Shown: positions 32,900 through 41,749 of the stretch, piece after piece
How the letters are laid out: every line of letters starts with the position of its first letter
How positions within the stretch are numbered: position 1 is the stretch's first letter
Assembly: GCF_036227225.1 (NCBI RefSeq)
Contig: NZ_CP109444.1
Span: 4,259,501-4,323,500 of the forward strand
Source: Streptomyces sp. NBC_01478
GTDB taxonomy: Bacteria > Actinomycetota > Actinomycetes > Streptomycetales > Streptomycetaceae
DNA: 64,000 bases
Reading direction: 5' to 3'
The notes under the pieces: model-generated
Databases searched by the model: none
The model's input: the letters and a program-made list of their open reading frames with translations, nothing else
Told to the model about the DNA's origin: nothing
Made by a program: the position numbers and the translations under genes

Positions 32900-35026
32900 T
32901 CAGACGCCCCCTTCCCCACTGCCGTCCGGACCCGCCTCCAACCCCACCCGCAGCACATCCACCAACGCGTGCAGCCTCGGCGACGCGGCCAGTTCCTCCA
33001 GCGTCACCGGACGCCCGTCCGCGTCGGCGACGGGAAGGCGCCAGTTCGGATACTGGTCCCACGTGCCGGGCAGGTTCTGCGGGCGCCGGTCGCCGACGGT
33101 GTCCGGGAGCCAGACGCCGATCATGCGGGCGGGGGTGCGCAGCAGGAACCGGTGGACGGCGTGGATCTCGGCCTCCTCCTCGGAGGCGGGCCGACCGCCG
33201 CCCGTGGCCTCTTCGTAGAGGCCGAGCCGGGACAGCAGCGCCAGCCACTCCCCCACATCGGTGGCGGACTCGATCCGCTCCTCCTCCACCGGGCGGGTCA
33301 ACAGGCCGAGCCGGTCGCGGAGTTCGACGTGTTCGCCGGTGAGCCGGGCCGCGGTGGGCGGCAGGTCGTGGGTGGTCGCGGTGGCGAGGCAGTCGGCACG
33401 CCACTTCTCGGGGGCGAGCGGCCGGCCGTCGCCCTCCCAGTCCCGTTCGAACCACAGCACCGACGTGCCGAGCACCCCGCGCTCCTGCAAGGCCTCGCGC
33501 ACACCCGGTTCCACGGTCCCGAGGTCCTCGCCGATCACCACCGACCCGGCGCGCGAGGCCTCCAGCGCGAGGATCGCGAGCATGGCCTCGGCGTCGTAGC
33601 GGACGTAGGTGCCCTCGGTGGGCGGCTGGCCTTGCGGGACCCACCAGAGCCGGAACAGGCCCATGACGTGGTCGATGCGCAGGGCGCCGGCGTAGCGGAA
33701 GAGCGCGCGGAGCAGGCGGCGGTACGGGGCGTAGCCCGACTCGGCGAGGCGGTCGGGGCGCCAGGGGGGCAGACCCCAGTCCTGGCCGAGGGAGTTGAAG
33801 GCGTCCGGGGGCGCTCCGACCGACATGCCGGCGGCGAAGTACTCCTGTTGGGCCCAGGCGTCGGCGCCGTCCGGATGCACCCCCACCGCGAGGTCGTGCA
33901 CGACCCCGATCGGCATGCCCGCTTCCCGTGCGGCCCGCTGGGCGGCGGTGAGTTGGTCGTCGGTGAGCCAGGCGAGGCGGCAGTGGAAGTCGACGCGGTC
34001 CATCAACTCGGCGCGGGCGCGGGCGGTTTCGGGTGACCGCGGGTCGCCCAGGGCGGCCGGCCACTCCCGCCAGTTCGAGCCGTGCACCTCGGCGAGGGCG
34101 TACCAGGTGGCGTGGTCCTCCAGCGCCTCGCCCTCGCGGGCGAGGAAGTCGACGTAGGCGGCCCGTCGTCCGGGTCCGAGGGGGACCTGGTGGACGAGTT
34201 CCAGCGCCTCGCGCTTCAGCTCCCACACGGCGTCGCGGTCGATCAACGCGTCCTTCTCCAGGACGGATTGACGTAGTCGAGCGGCCTGTTCGAGGAGCCC
34301 GCGCAGTCCCTCCCGGTCCGCCTCCCCGACGTACGCGAACTCGGGGATGTCCTCGATCCGCAGATACACCGGGTCGGGGAAGCGGCGCGAGGACGGGCGG
34401 TACGGCGAGGGGTCGGTGGGCGCGCCCGGCACGGCCGCGTGCAGGGGGTTGACCTGGACGAACCCGGCCCCGAGCGATCGCCCTGCCCAGGCGGCGAGTT
34501 CACCCAGGTCACCGAGGTCGCCCATGCCCCAGGAATGCCGGGAGAGAAGAGAGTAGACCTGCACCATCAGCCCGTACGACCGTCCCGTGGGCGTGGGCAA
34601 CCGGTCCGGGGCGACGACGAGTTGGGCCTCGGCGCGGCGGCCGTCCGGTGCGGTGGCGGTCACGTGGTGGACGCCGGGCGGGAGTTGGTCAATGCCCGTC
34701 CGGGTCTCGCCCTGTTCGGTCTCGATGTGCAGCCGGGTGCCCTCGGGCAGTGCGTCGAGCGCGGCGGGCGTGCTGCCGTACCGGCCCACGACGGTGGGCG
34801 GCAACAGCCGTTCGGCCAGCTCATGTCGGCGGGCGGCGAGCGCGGCGGTGGTGGCCCGCGGGGTGCTCGCGTCGACGCCGAGGGCGGCCAGCGCGGCGAC
34901 GACCGCGAGGGCCGAGGCGGGGACCGCGTGGTCCGGGGAGGGGCGGTAGGCGGTGGCGACGCCGTGCAGTTCGGCGAGCCGGGACAGGTCCTCGCCGAGG
35001 GTGTCCACCGGCCGGGGTGCGGTCAT
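32900..35026 (-). CDS. malQ: 4-alpha-glucanotransferase
   Basis: 708 residues, GH77 family. The enzyme transfers maltooligosaccharide segments between alpha-1,4-glucans in glycogen and maltodextrin metabolism. Landmarks are QVYSLLSRHSWGMGDLGDL, the nucleophile Asp in ALRIDHVMGLFRLWWVPQG (near 450), the acid/base Glu in VVIGEDLGTVEPGVREAL (near 500) and the third carboxylate in ATTHDLPPTAARL (near 550). The N-terminal extension of about 150 residues is typical of actinobacterial MalQ. ATG 35026 directly follows the TAG stop of the small ORF, so translation is coupled; there is no separate good ribosome site. Confidence 0.95.
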   Translation of the reverse strand: MTAPRPVDTLGEDLSRLAELHGVATAYRPSPDHAVPASALAVVAALAALGVDASTPRATTAALAARRHELAERLLPPTVVGRYGSTPAALDALPEGTRLHIETEQGETRTGIDQLPPGVHHVTATAPDGRRAEAQLVVAPDRLPTPTGRSYGLMVQVYSLLSRHSWGMGDLGDLGELAAWAGRSLGAGFVQVNPLHAAVPGAPTDPSPYRPSSRRFPDPVYLRIEDIPEFAYVGEADREGLRGLLEQAARLRQSVLEKDALIDRDAVWELKREALELVHQVPLGPGRRAAYVDFLAREGEALEDHATWYALAEVHGSNWREWPAALGDPRSPETARARAELMDRVDFHCRLAWLTDDQLTAAQRAAREAGMPIGVVHDLAVGVHPDGADAWAQQEYFAAGMSVGAPPDAFNSLGQDWGLPPWRPDRLAESGYAPYRRLLRALFRYAGALRIDHVMGLFRLWWVPQGQPPTEGTYVRYDAEAMLAILALEASRAGSVVIGEDLGTVEPGVREALQERGVLGTSVLWFERDWEGDGRPLAPEKWRADCLATATTHDLPPTAARLTGEHVELRDRLGLLTRPVEEERIESATDVGEWLALLSRLGLYEEATGGGRPASEEEAEIHAVHRFLLRTPARMIGVWLPDTVGDRRPQNLPGTWDQYPNWRLPVADADGRPVTLEELAASPRLHALVDVLRVGLEAGPDGSGEGGV

Positions 35027-35305
35027 CTAGGGCCTCGTGGAGTCCGGGTCGGCGAAGGCGGCGGCCTCGCTGGTGAGCGGTGCGTCCATCGTGGCGGACT
35101 CGCTGGTGAGCGGGGCGGCGTCGGCGAGCGGGGGCTCGCTGGTGAGGGGTTCGGCGTCGGCCAGCGGCGGTTCGCTGGTCAGCGGGGTCTCGGCCCAGGC
35201 GCCCTCGGAGTCGACGAAGAACACGTCGGGTGCGAGGTGGGCGGACGGCTCCGCGGTGCGTTTGGAGCGGGCCGGGAGCGGAAGGGACGCCGATGCTGCG
35301 GCCAC
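35027..35305 (-). CDS. Small repeat-containing protein coupled to malQ
   Basis: 92 residues from GTG 35305, with AAGGAGG 5 nt before, the best ribosome site in this operon. The second half is built of four copies of an 11-13 residue repeat around PLTSEPPLADA (about 38-85). The start is basic and Ser/Ala-rich, and a middle part reads HLAPDVFFVDSEGAWAE. The stop TAG is immediately followed by the malQ ATG. The protein family is not recognised. It may be a leader that delivers ribosomes to malQ, or a real small protein. Confidence 0.6.
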   Translation of the reverse strand: MAAASASLPLPARSKRTAEPSAHLAPDVFFVDSEGAWAETPLTSEPPLADAEPLTSEPPLADAAPLTSESATMDAPLTSEAAAFADPDSTRP

Positions 35306-35453
35306 GGGGGCCTCCTTGTCGTGTCGGGCGTGCGGGCGGGTTACCGCAGCCCTACCCAGTGGGCGCGACGGCAGACCTCCAGGTTGGGGTACGGGTGGCA
35401 CTGCGGCCACTCCCTCCCCCACTCCCCTTGCTTTTCCCGCTGATCACTATTCA

Positions 35454-35482
35454 CTCAGTACATGTATCCGGTGCATACTGAG
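35454..35482. promoter_or_regulatory. Inverted repeat operator upstream of padR
   Basis: CTCAGTA (35454-35460) and TACTGAG (35476-35482) flank a TACATGTA palindrome (35459-35466). The second arm overlaps a CATACT -10-like element about 8 nt before the PadR start. PadR proteins often bind such ATGT/ACAT palindromes in their own promoters. A leaderless transcript is likely. Confidence 0.65.
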
Positions 35483-35486
35483 CGCC

Positions 35487-36020
35487 ATGAGCACCCGCCA
35501 CATCCTGCTGGGCCTGCTCGCCGGAGGACCGAGCCACGGCTACGACCTCAAGCGACGCCACGACGAACGCTTCCCGCAGGCCCGCCCGCTGGCGTACGGG
35601 CAGGTCTACACGACCCTGCAGCGGCTGGTCCGGGACGGTCTCGCGGAGGTCGACGGCACCGGTTCGGACGGCGGCCCGGAGCGGACGGCGTACCGGGCGA
35701 CGGCGGACGGTTCGCGTGAACTCGCCCGCTGGGCAGGGGAGATCGCGCCGCCCGCGCCCTTCGTGACGAACGAGATCTTCGCCAAGGTCGTCGTCTCGAT
35801 CCTGGCCGACGGCGACCCGGAGGCGTATCTCCGCGCCCAACGCGCCGCGCACATGGAGCGGATGCGGGAACTCACGGCGGTCAAGACCGCCAAGGGCACC
35901 GACCTGGCGACCGTGCTCTCGGCGGACTACGCCCTCAACCACCTTGACGCGGACCTCCGTTGGATGGCGACGACGGCGGCCCGGCTGACCACTCTGACCG
36001 CGGAGGTCGACACAGCATGA
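35487..36020 (+). CDS. PadR-family transcriptional regulator
   Basis: 177 residues. The PadR winged helix is at the N terminus: ILLGLLAGGPSHGYDLKRRHDERFP, then LAYGQVYTTLQRLVRDGLAEV with the wing ERTAYRATADGSREL. The C-terminal four-helix dimer part follows (YLRAQRAAHMERMRELTAV). ATG 35487 is preferred: the frame is open upstream, but the homology begins here. The stop overlaps the ABC ATPase start (ATGA), so the regulator and exporter form one operon controlled by the palindrome upstream. Confidence 0.92.
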   Translation: MSTRHILLGLLAGGPSHGYDLKRRHDERFPQARPLAYGQVYTTLQRLVRDGLAEVDGTGSDGGPERTAYRATADGSRELARWAGEIAPPAPFVTNEIFAKVVVSILADGDPEAYLRAQRAAHMERMRELTAVKTAKGTDLATVLSADYALNHLDADLRWMATTAARLTTLTAEVDTA

Positions 36021-36730
36021 GCACCCAGGAAGACCCCCCGGAGGACACCCCGCCGGTGCCGCTGCTGGCGGCTCGTGACCTCGCCAAGACGCACGGCAGG
36101 ACCCGGGCGCTGAGCGGCGCCTCGGTCGCACTGCGCGCCGGTGAGATCCTCGCCGTCACCGGGACCAGCGGCAGCGGCAAAAGCACGCTGCTGCACTGCC
36201 TGGCCGGGATCGTCCGCCCGGACGAGGGGACGGTGACGTACGCCGGAGAGCGGCTGGACGAACTGCCCGAGAAGCGGCGCAGCGAGCTGCGGCGCACCGA
36301 GTTCGGGGTGGTCTTCCAGTTCGGCCAGCTCATACCCGAGCTGACGGCGGTGGACAACGTCGCGCTGCCGCTGCTGCTCGCGGGCGCCTCGCGCGGGGAC
36401 GCCCGGGACGGGGCCGCCGAGTGGCTGGAGCGGTTCGGGGTGCGCGGGCAGGCGGAGCTGCGGCCGGGCGAGATGAGCGGCGGGCAGGCCCAACGGGTCG
36501 CGCTCGCCCGGGCGTTGGTTACCGGCCCGAAGGTCGTCTTCGCGGACGAGCCGACGGGCGCGCTGGACTCCCTGGCGAGCGAGCAGGTGATGACGGCCCT
36601 GGTCGGCACGGCCCGCGAGTCCGGTGCGGCGGTCCTGCTGATCACCCATGACGCGCAGGTCGCGGCGTACGCGGACCGCGAGATCCGGCTGACGGACGGC
36701 ACCGTGGCGACGGCGGGGGTGACGGTATGA
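36017..36730 (+). CDS. ABC transporter ATP-binding protein (MacB/LolD type)
   Basis: 237 residues. Walker A is GTSGSGKST (about 49-57), the Q-loop is FGVVFQFGQLIPELTAVDNVALPL, the signature is MSGGQAQRVALARALV (about 150) and Walker B is KVVFADEPTGALD (about 175). The H-loop His is in LLITHD. It powers the FtsX-like permease encoded downstream, with an ATGA overlap. Such pairs under PadR control usually export peptides or antibiotics or give resistance to them. Confidence 0.93.
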   Translation: MSTQEDPPEDTPPVPLLAARDLAKTHGRTRALSGASVALRAGEILAVTGTSGSGKSTLLHCLAGIVRPDEGTVTYAGERLDELPEKRRSELRRTEFGVVFQFGQLIPELTAVDNVALPLLLAGASRGDARDGAAEWLERFGVRGQAELRPGEMSGGQAQRVALARALVTGPKVVFADEPTGALDSLASEQVMTALVGTARESGAAVLLITHDAQVAAYADREIRLTDGTVATAGVTV

Positions 36731-38076
36731 GTTCCCTGCTGTCCGATCTGCGGCTGGCCTGGCTGCTCACCCGGGGTTCGGACCGGCGGGAGTGGTGGCG
36801 TGTCGGGCTCACGGCGGTCGGGGCCGCGCTGGCGACGGGGATCGGACTGGGCGTCGTAGCGCTGCTGTCGTTGGACGGCTTCTACACCGTGTCGTTCGGG
36901 TCGGGGCTGTTCGACTCCCCCAGTGACCGGCGGAACGTGAGTCTGGCACTCGGCCTGCTGCTCATCCCGGTGCTCGGGTTTCTCGGGCAGTGTGCGCGGA
37001 TCGGGGCGGTGCACCGGGATCGGCGGCTGGCCGCGCTGCGGCTCGCGGGGGCGACGCCCGGGCAGGTGCGGCGGATCGCGGCACTGGAGTCGGGACTGGC
37101 CTGCCTGGCCGGTTCGGCGGTGGCGACGGCGGCCGTCGTGGCGCTGTTGCCGTACGCCACGGCCTGGGCCGGGGTCGTCCTGGTCGCGGCGGCCGTGCCG
37201 GTGCTGGGCGCGGTCGTGAGTGCCGTGTCGCTGCGGCGGGTGGTGGCCGATCCGCTGGGCCGGGTACGGCGGGTGCGGCCGGTGCGCGGGCCGGGGCCGC
37301 TGTTCCGTACGGCGACCAAGCTGCTCGCGGCGACGGCGGTGGCGATCGCGCTGACCCCGGTCCTCGGCAGCCCGGTCTCCTTCGACCTCGGCCCGGTGAC
37401 CGTGCTCGTCCTGGCGGTGCTGTTCAGCCTGACCGCGATCTGGCTCTCCGGGGCCTCGTCCCGCCAACTGGGTGAGGGCTTCGCGGCCGGCACCGGGCGG
37501 CCCGCGCTGCTGATCGCGGCGGAACGGCTGCGCGAGGACCCCTGGTCGACCGCCCGTACCCATGCGGCGGTGCTGCTGGTGACGGTCGTCGGCTCGGCCT
37601 TCGCGGGCGTACGGCAGATACTGCTCGCGGACCTGGACGAAGGGCGCCGCGAGGGCAGCCTCGGCGCGCGCATGTCCTACTACACGACCGGCATCGACCT
37701 GACGGCGGCCGCGATCCTCGTCGCCCTCGTGCTCGTCCTGACGGGCCTGGCCGTCGGCACCGCCGAGTCCCTGGCCACCCGGCGCCGGGGGCTGGCCGCA
37801 CAGGTCGCCGCCGGGGTGCCGCACGCCGTACTGGCCCGCGCGCTGCTCCTGGAGACCGCGCTGCCGCTGTTCCCCGCGATCGCGGTGGCGGGCCTCGGCG
37901 GCACGACGATCAGCATCTGGTACGGCGCCGCCATGTCGGGCCACACGGCCGTGCCCGTGCCGTACACCGCGCCACTGGTCCCGGTCGGCGTGTACGCGGC
38001 CTGCGTGCTGGCGGCGGCCACGTCACTGCCGCTGCTACGCCGGTCGGTGCGGCCGGGCGAACTGCGCTACGCATGA
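36727..38076 (+). CDS. ABC transporter permease (FtsX/MacB-like)
   Basis: 449 residues with about nine or ten hydrophobic segments in two halves. These include WWRVGLTAVGAALATGIGLGVVALL near 25-48, FtsX-like RRLAALRLAGATPGQVRRIAALESGLACL near 98-127 and a matching RRRGLAAQVAAGVPHAVLARALLLETALPL near 355-385. The second copy of the R-G-A-x-P-x2-V motif supports an internally duplicated permease. There is no large extracytoplasmic loop, unlike MacB. It forms the membrane part of the exporter with the preceding ATPase. Confidence 0.88.
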   Translation: MSSLLSDLRLAWLLTRGSDRREWWRVGLTAVGAALATGIGLGVVALLSLDGFYTVSFGSGLFDSPSDRRNVSLALGLLLIPVLGFLGQCARIGAVHRDRRLAALRLAGATPGQVRRIAALESGLACLAGSAVATAAVVALLPYATAWAGVVLVAAAVPVLGAVVSAVSLRRVVADPLGRVRRVRPVRGPGPLFRTATKLLAATAVAIALTPVLGSPVSFDLGPVTVLVLAVLFSLTAIWLSGASSRQLGEGFAAGTGRPALLIAAERLREDPWSTARTHAAVLLVTVVGSAFAGVRQILLADLDEGRREGSLGARMSYYTTGIDLTAAAILVALVLVLTGLAVGTAESLATRRRGLAAQVAAGVPHAVLARALLLETALPLFPAIAVAGLGGTTISIWYGAAMSGHTAVPVPYTAPLVPVGVYAACVLAAATSLPLLRRSVRPGELRYA

Positions 38077-38078
38077 CG

Positions 38079-38115
38079 GTCCGCCCCGGCAGCGCGGGGG
38101 GCTGCCGGGGCGGAC
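38079..38115 (+). terminator. Terminator of the padR-ABC operon
   Basis: A perfect 15-bp stem GTCCGCCCCGGCAGC / GCTGCCGGGGCGGAC with a 7-nt loop starts 3 bp after the permease stop. Confidence 0.92.
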
Positions 38116-38169
38116 GACTCCGTACCGCCGTACTGGGGGGGGACAGGGGGTACACAAAAGCCCGGATCG

Positions 38170-38706
38170 TCAGGCGGAGATGCCGTCGATCCGGGCCATC
38201 GCGTCCTCCGCGCCGTACGGCTGCAAGTACGGCAGCCAGCGCGGGTCCCTATGACCTGTCCCGATGATGCGCCAGGCCAGGCCGGTGGGTGGGGCGGGTT
38301 TGTGGCGCAGCCGCCAGCCGATCTCGAAGAGGTGTCGGTCGGCCTTCGTGTGGTTGCAGCGGCGGCAGGACGCCACCACGTTGTCCCACGCGTGCTTGCC
38401 CCCGCGGCTGCGCGGAATGACATGGTCGACGCTGGTTGCGACGCCACCGCAGTACATGCACCGGCCCCCGTCGCGCGCGAACAGCGCCCGCCGGGTGAGA
38501 GGAACGGGCCCCCGATAGGGAACCCGTACGAATCGCTTGAGCCGGACCACGCTGGGTGCGGGGACTGTGACGGTTGCGCTGTGCATAAAGGCGCCGGATT
38601 CCTCAAGGGAGACTGCCTTGTTCTCCAGGACGAGGACGAGCGCGCGGCGGAGCGGTACGACGCCGAGTGGCTCGTACGACGCGTTGAGGACCAGGACATG
38701 CGGCAC
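38170..38706 (-). CDS. HNH endonuclease
   Basis: 178 residues from GTG 38706, with AAGGAGG before it. The first half (HVLVLNASYEPLGVVPLRRALVLVL) is the conserved N-terminal part of this HNH subfamily. The HNH site runs from CMYCG (about 97-101) through DHVIPRSRGGKHAWDNVVASCRRCNHTKADR. It includes the catalytic His, the Asn and both CxxC zinc pairs. Members are widespread single-copy core proteins in actinobacteria, probably nucleases in DNA repair. Restriction activity is not indicated, and no methyltransferase is nearby. Confidence 0.88.
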   Translation of the reverse strand: MPHVLVLNASYEPLGVVPLRRALVLVLENKAVSLEESGAFMHSATVTVPAPSVVRLKRFVRVPYRGPVPLTRRALFARDGGRCMYCGGVATSVDHVIPRSRGGKHAWDNVVASCRRCNHTKADRHLFEIGWRLRHKPAPPTGLAWRIIGTGHRDPRWLPYLQPYGAEDAMARIDGISA

Positions 38707-39030
38707 GGATGCCTCCTTGTGCGTCGGCGGCGCGTGGCTCGCGCCGGGACGATCTGTAGTCAGTCTCCCCTCATGCCTGGTGGAAGCGCCACCATGTCCC
38801 GGTAACGGGCTGGGAGTGTTTTCGACCACATGTGATGCAGCCCCGGGACGGCCGTGGGTTCGTCCCACCTGTTCTTTCCCGGCCGGGAAGGGCCTCTCCC
38901 CCGAACACGGCAACAATCCACACACGATGCCCCGATAGTGTGGTGGGCCTGCCCTCTCGGTGACCTATTCGTGACCTTGCCCCTGTCGGACGATGCCGGA
39001 GGACAGACGCAGCACCTGGAGGTACCTGCC
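38707..39030. other. Divergent promoter region between HNH and mechanosensitive channel genes
   Basis: 324 bp without a supportable gene. It contains a GGTGG-AAGCG-CCACC hairpin at 38779-38793. A -10-like GATAGT lies at 38934-38939, with a weak CAACAA at 38911-38916 (17-bp spacing) pointing to the channel gene. Confidence 0.4.
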
Positions 39031-40131
39031 GTGTCCTTGTCCGCCGTCCTACTGGCCGCCGCCACGCCGTCGCCGACTCCGAGCCCCTCGGAGACCGCGG
39101 TGACCGTGCCCTCGCTCCAGGACGCCCAGGAAAGCGCGACCAACGCAGCGAGCTGGGTCGAGCAGAACTGGTCCACATGGCTGGCGATCGGGCTCCGGGT
39201 GCTGCTGATCGTGGTGATCGCGGCGGTCCTGAGAATGACGGTACGGCGGGCGATCACCAAGCTCATAGACCGGATGAACCGCACGGTCGAGTCGGTGGAC
39301 GGCACGGCGCTGGGCGGCCTCCTGGTGAACGCGGAGCGCCGCCGCCAGCGCTCACAGGCGATCGGCTCGGTCCTCCGCTCGGTGGCGTCCTTCGTGATCC
39401 TGGGCACGGCCGCGCTGATGGTGCTGGCGACCTTCGAGATCAACCTCGCCCCTTTGCTGGCCTCCGCCGGTGTGGCGGGCGTGGCGATCGGTTTCGGCGC
39501 CCGCAACCTCGTCACGGACTTCCTCTCCGGCGTCTTCATGATCCTGGAGGACCAGTACGGCGTCGGCGACCAGATCGACGCGGGGGTCGCCGCCGGCGAG
39601 GTCATCGAGGTCGGCCTGCGCGTGACCAAGCTGCGCGGCGGCAACGGCGAGATCTGGTACGTCCGCAACGGCGAGGTCAAGCGCATCGGCAACCTCTCCC
39701 AGGGCTGGGCCACGGCGGGCGTGGACGTCACCGTCCGCGCGTCGGAGAACCTGGACCGGGTGAAGGCGACGCTCGACGCGGTCACGGAGAAGATGAGCAA
39801 GGAGGAGCCCTGGAACGAGCTCCTCTGGGGCCCCATCGAGGTCCTCGGCCTCGACAGCGTCCTCATCGACTCGATGGTCGTACGCCTCTCCGCGAAGACC
39901 ATGCCGGGCAAGTCGGTCACCGTCGAACGCGAACTCCGCTGGCGCGTCAAGCGTGCCTTCGACGAGGCGAACATCCGCATCGTGGGCGGGGCGACGGCGG
40001 ACCCGGTGGACGATGTGGCGGACCCGACGGAGGCGGTCGCGGCGCCGTCGGTCTACTCCAACGCGGATTCACCTCAGGTGGCGGCCACTTCGCCTCTTTC
40101 TTCGCCGCGGGGGACGTCGGGGTCTCGGTAG
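39031..40131 (+). CDS. Small-conductance mechanosensitive channel (MscS family)
   Basis: 366 residues from GTG 39031, with GGAGG about 8 nt before. Membrane helices are at about 50-70 (WLAIGLRVLLIVVIAAVLRM), 112-132 (SVLRSVASFVILGTAALMVLAT) and the pore helix near 140-165 (ASAGVAGVAIGFGARNLVTDFLSG). The pore helix has the Gly/Ala pattern typical of MscS TM3. The beta domain follows (MILEDQYGVGDQIDAGVAAGEVIEVGLRVTKLRGGNGEIWYVRNGEV), then a mixed C-terminal domain. It opens under membrane tension on osmotic downshock. Confidence 0.93.
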   Translation: MSLSAVLLAAATPSPTPSPSETAVTVPSLQDAQESATNAASWVEQNWSTWLAIGLRVLLIVVIAAVLRMTVRRAITKLIDRMNRTVESVDGTALGGLLVNAERRRQRSQAIGSVLRSVASFVILGTAALMVLATFEINLAPLLASAGVAGVAIGFGARNLVTDFLSGVFMILEDQYGVGDQIDAGVAAGEVIEVGLRVTKLRGGNGEIWYVRNGEVKRIGNLSQGWATAGVDVTVRASENLDRVKATLDAVTEKMSKEEPWNELLWGPIEVLGLDSVLIDSMVVRLSAKTMPGKSVTVERELRWRVKRAFDEANIRIVGGATADPVDDVADPTEAVAAPSVYSNADSPQVAATSPLSSPRGTSGSR

Positions 40132-40167
40132 GGGTACGGGGCTGGGCGCGAGAGGAACGGTTCAGCA

Positions 40168-40181
40168 CACTCGTTCGAGTG
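40168..40181. promoter_or_regulatory. Palindrome upstream of the broken Uma2 gene
   Basis: CACTCG-TT-CGAGTG, with 6-bp arms, lies in the 188-bp gap after the channel gene. The function is unknown; it may be a vestigial operator. Confidence 0.3.
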
Positions 40182-40319
40182 AACGGTGGCGGAATCGCAG
40201 GTCGCGGGGCGTCCGGGCGGCCCATGGCTCTGCCGGGGCACCCCGCACAGGCTTAGCCTGGCAGCAGCGTGACGAGGGAAAAAGCCTCGACGAGCGCCGA
40301 ACCCATCATGGAGCCGGTC

Positions 40320-40804
40320 ATGACGCAGACGCAGCAGGACCCCATCGATCTGCTGATCGCGATCGAGGAGGCGTTGACGACGCCGATTCGACCCGAGTAC
40401 GTCGAGGGGATGGCCCCCACAAGGACGGCATCACGATGTCCCTGCTCATCCCGGACTTCTACGTCCGTCGCCGCAGGCCCAGCGAACTCGACGAGTCCTA
40501 CCGCAAGGCCCACAAGGGCTGCTATCCCATCGACATGATCGCCCTGGTCGGCGAAGTGACCTCCACCAACCACGAGACGGACACCGGCCCGAAACTCCGC
40601 GCCTATGCGGCCGCCGGAGTCCCCGTCTACGTCCTGATCAACCGGAACGCGAAGACCGCCCACTGCTACACCGACCCGAACCTGCCCGGCGACGACCCCA
40701 CCGAGGCGTACTACGCCGCCGAGTCCAAGGTCGACCTGGGCGAGCCCCTGCCCCTCCCGGCCCCGTACCCCACCCTGGACACGGCACCCTTCCTGGAGAA
40801 CTGA
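40320..40804 (+). pseudogene. Uma2-family (PD-(D/E)XK) protein, internal deletion with frameshift
   Basis: The first 30 codons from ATG 40320 encode a normal Uma2 start (DPIDLLIAIEEALTTPIRPEYVEGM). At about 40410 the frame changes, and the rest (SLLIPDFYVRRRRPSELDESYRKAHKG, then VGEVTSTNHETDTGPKLRAYAAAGVPVYVLINRN) is read in another frame to the stop at 40804. About 50-60 residues that normally join the two parts are missing. The catalytic-looking Asp, Glu and Lys are in the second part, but it has no start of its own with a ribosome site. Intact relatives are very numerous in Streptomyces, so loss of one copy is unremarkable. Confidence 0.75.
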
Positions 40805-40828
40805 GCCCGAGAGATGCGGGCAAGCCCG

Positions 40829-41653
40829 TCACCCGGCGTCGCCCCGTCCCCTCCGCTCAGCTCCCGTATCGAAGAACCGCTCCACATACTCGCCGACCGG
40901 CAACTCACTCTCCCGCATGAGGGAGAAGACCTCGGCACCTTCCCCCGGCTCGTCGTACATCCGGTACGCCTCGGCGAAGTCGGTGTACTCGACGCTGTCG
41001 AGGTCAGCGCAGTACTCGCGCGCCTCCGACTCCCCGCGCTCGATCGCCTCGTCGAACGACGCGGCCCGCCACAGGGTCACCCGCTCTTCGTAGACGCCGA
41101 GTTCGCGATCCCGGAACACGCATCGGACGCCGTACCAGGACAGTTCACTCATCGGCGGCGCCTCGGTCCAGGTCATCTCGAAGTATCCGACGCGTTCGTC
41201 CTGTCCGGCCGGCCGCATGCCCGCCGCCAGCATCACGCGGTGGGATGCGATGTTGTCGTGGTCGGCGTCGCCTTTCACACAGGTGACTCCTTGTGCCCGC
41301 GCGAACAGCAGCAGTCCGCGGAGCGCCTCGGAGGCGTACCCCTGTCCCTGGGCGGACGGGACGATGCCGTAGCCGATCGTCACGCTGCCGTTCGCGTCCA
41401 CCGGGTTGTGGAAGCCCACGCCGCCGATCGCCCGGCCGTCCTCCCGGCGCCGGATCTCGTAGTTGCCGAACGGCTGGGGATCACCGGTGGCCGCACAGGT
41501 GCCGAGGAAGCGCCTGGCGGCGAACACGTCCCCGTCGGTGGGGTATCCGGGCGCCCATCGGTCACCGCTGCCCGGCTCGCCCGCGACCACCCGCTCGGCT
41601 TCACCGACGGTCATCGGGTGCAGCACGAGCCGCTCTGTCACAAGATCACTCAT
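40829..41653 (-). CDS. GNAT acetyltransferase fused to a DUF4288-like domain
   Basis: 274 residues from ATG 41653. Residues 1-165 are a GNAT domain of the RimJ type: TERLVLHPMTVGEAERV at the start, then AIGGVGFHNPVDANGSVTIGYGIVPSAQGQGYASEALRGLL with the acetyl-CoA loop QGQGYA. Residues about 172-265 fit DUF4288 (SWYGVRCVFRDRELGVYEERVTLWRAASFDEAIERGESEAREY). The two are usually separate proteins. A GATACT -10-like element ends 11 nt before the ATG, and no ribosome site is seen, so the leader is very short. It converges on the Uma2 remnant. Confidence 0.8.
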   Translation of the reverse strand: MSDLVTERLVLHPMTVGEAERVVAGEPGSGDRWAPGYPTDGDVFAARRFLGTCAATGDPQPFGNYEIRRREDGRAIGGVGFHNPVDANGSVTIGYGIVPSAQGQGYASEALRGLLLFARAQGVTCVKGDADHDNIASHRVMLAAGMRPAGQDERVGYFEMTWTEAPPMSELSWYGVRCVFRDRELGVYEERVTLWRAASFDEAIERGESEAREYCADLDSVEYTDFAEAYRMYDEPGEGAEVFSLMRESELPVGEYVERFFDTGAERRGRGDAG

Positions 41654-41749
41654 GGCAGGGAGGAGTATCACGCGGGGCGAGGGGACCGCACGGGGATTGT
41701 CCGGGCGACGCGGCTTGGTCGGGACCGCGAGGGGGACCAGGACAGCGGC

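Noticed and set aside
38170..38706. HNH protein as part of a restriction system
   Set aside because: No methyltransferase or specificity gene is nearby. The sequence fits a conserved core actinobacterial HNH family.
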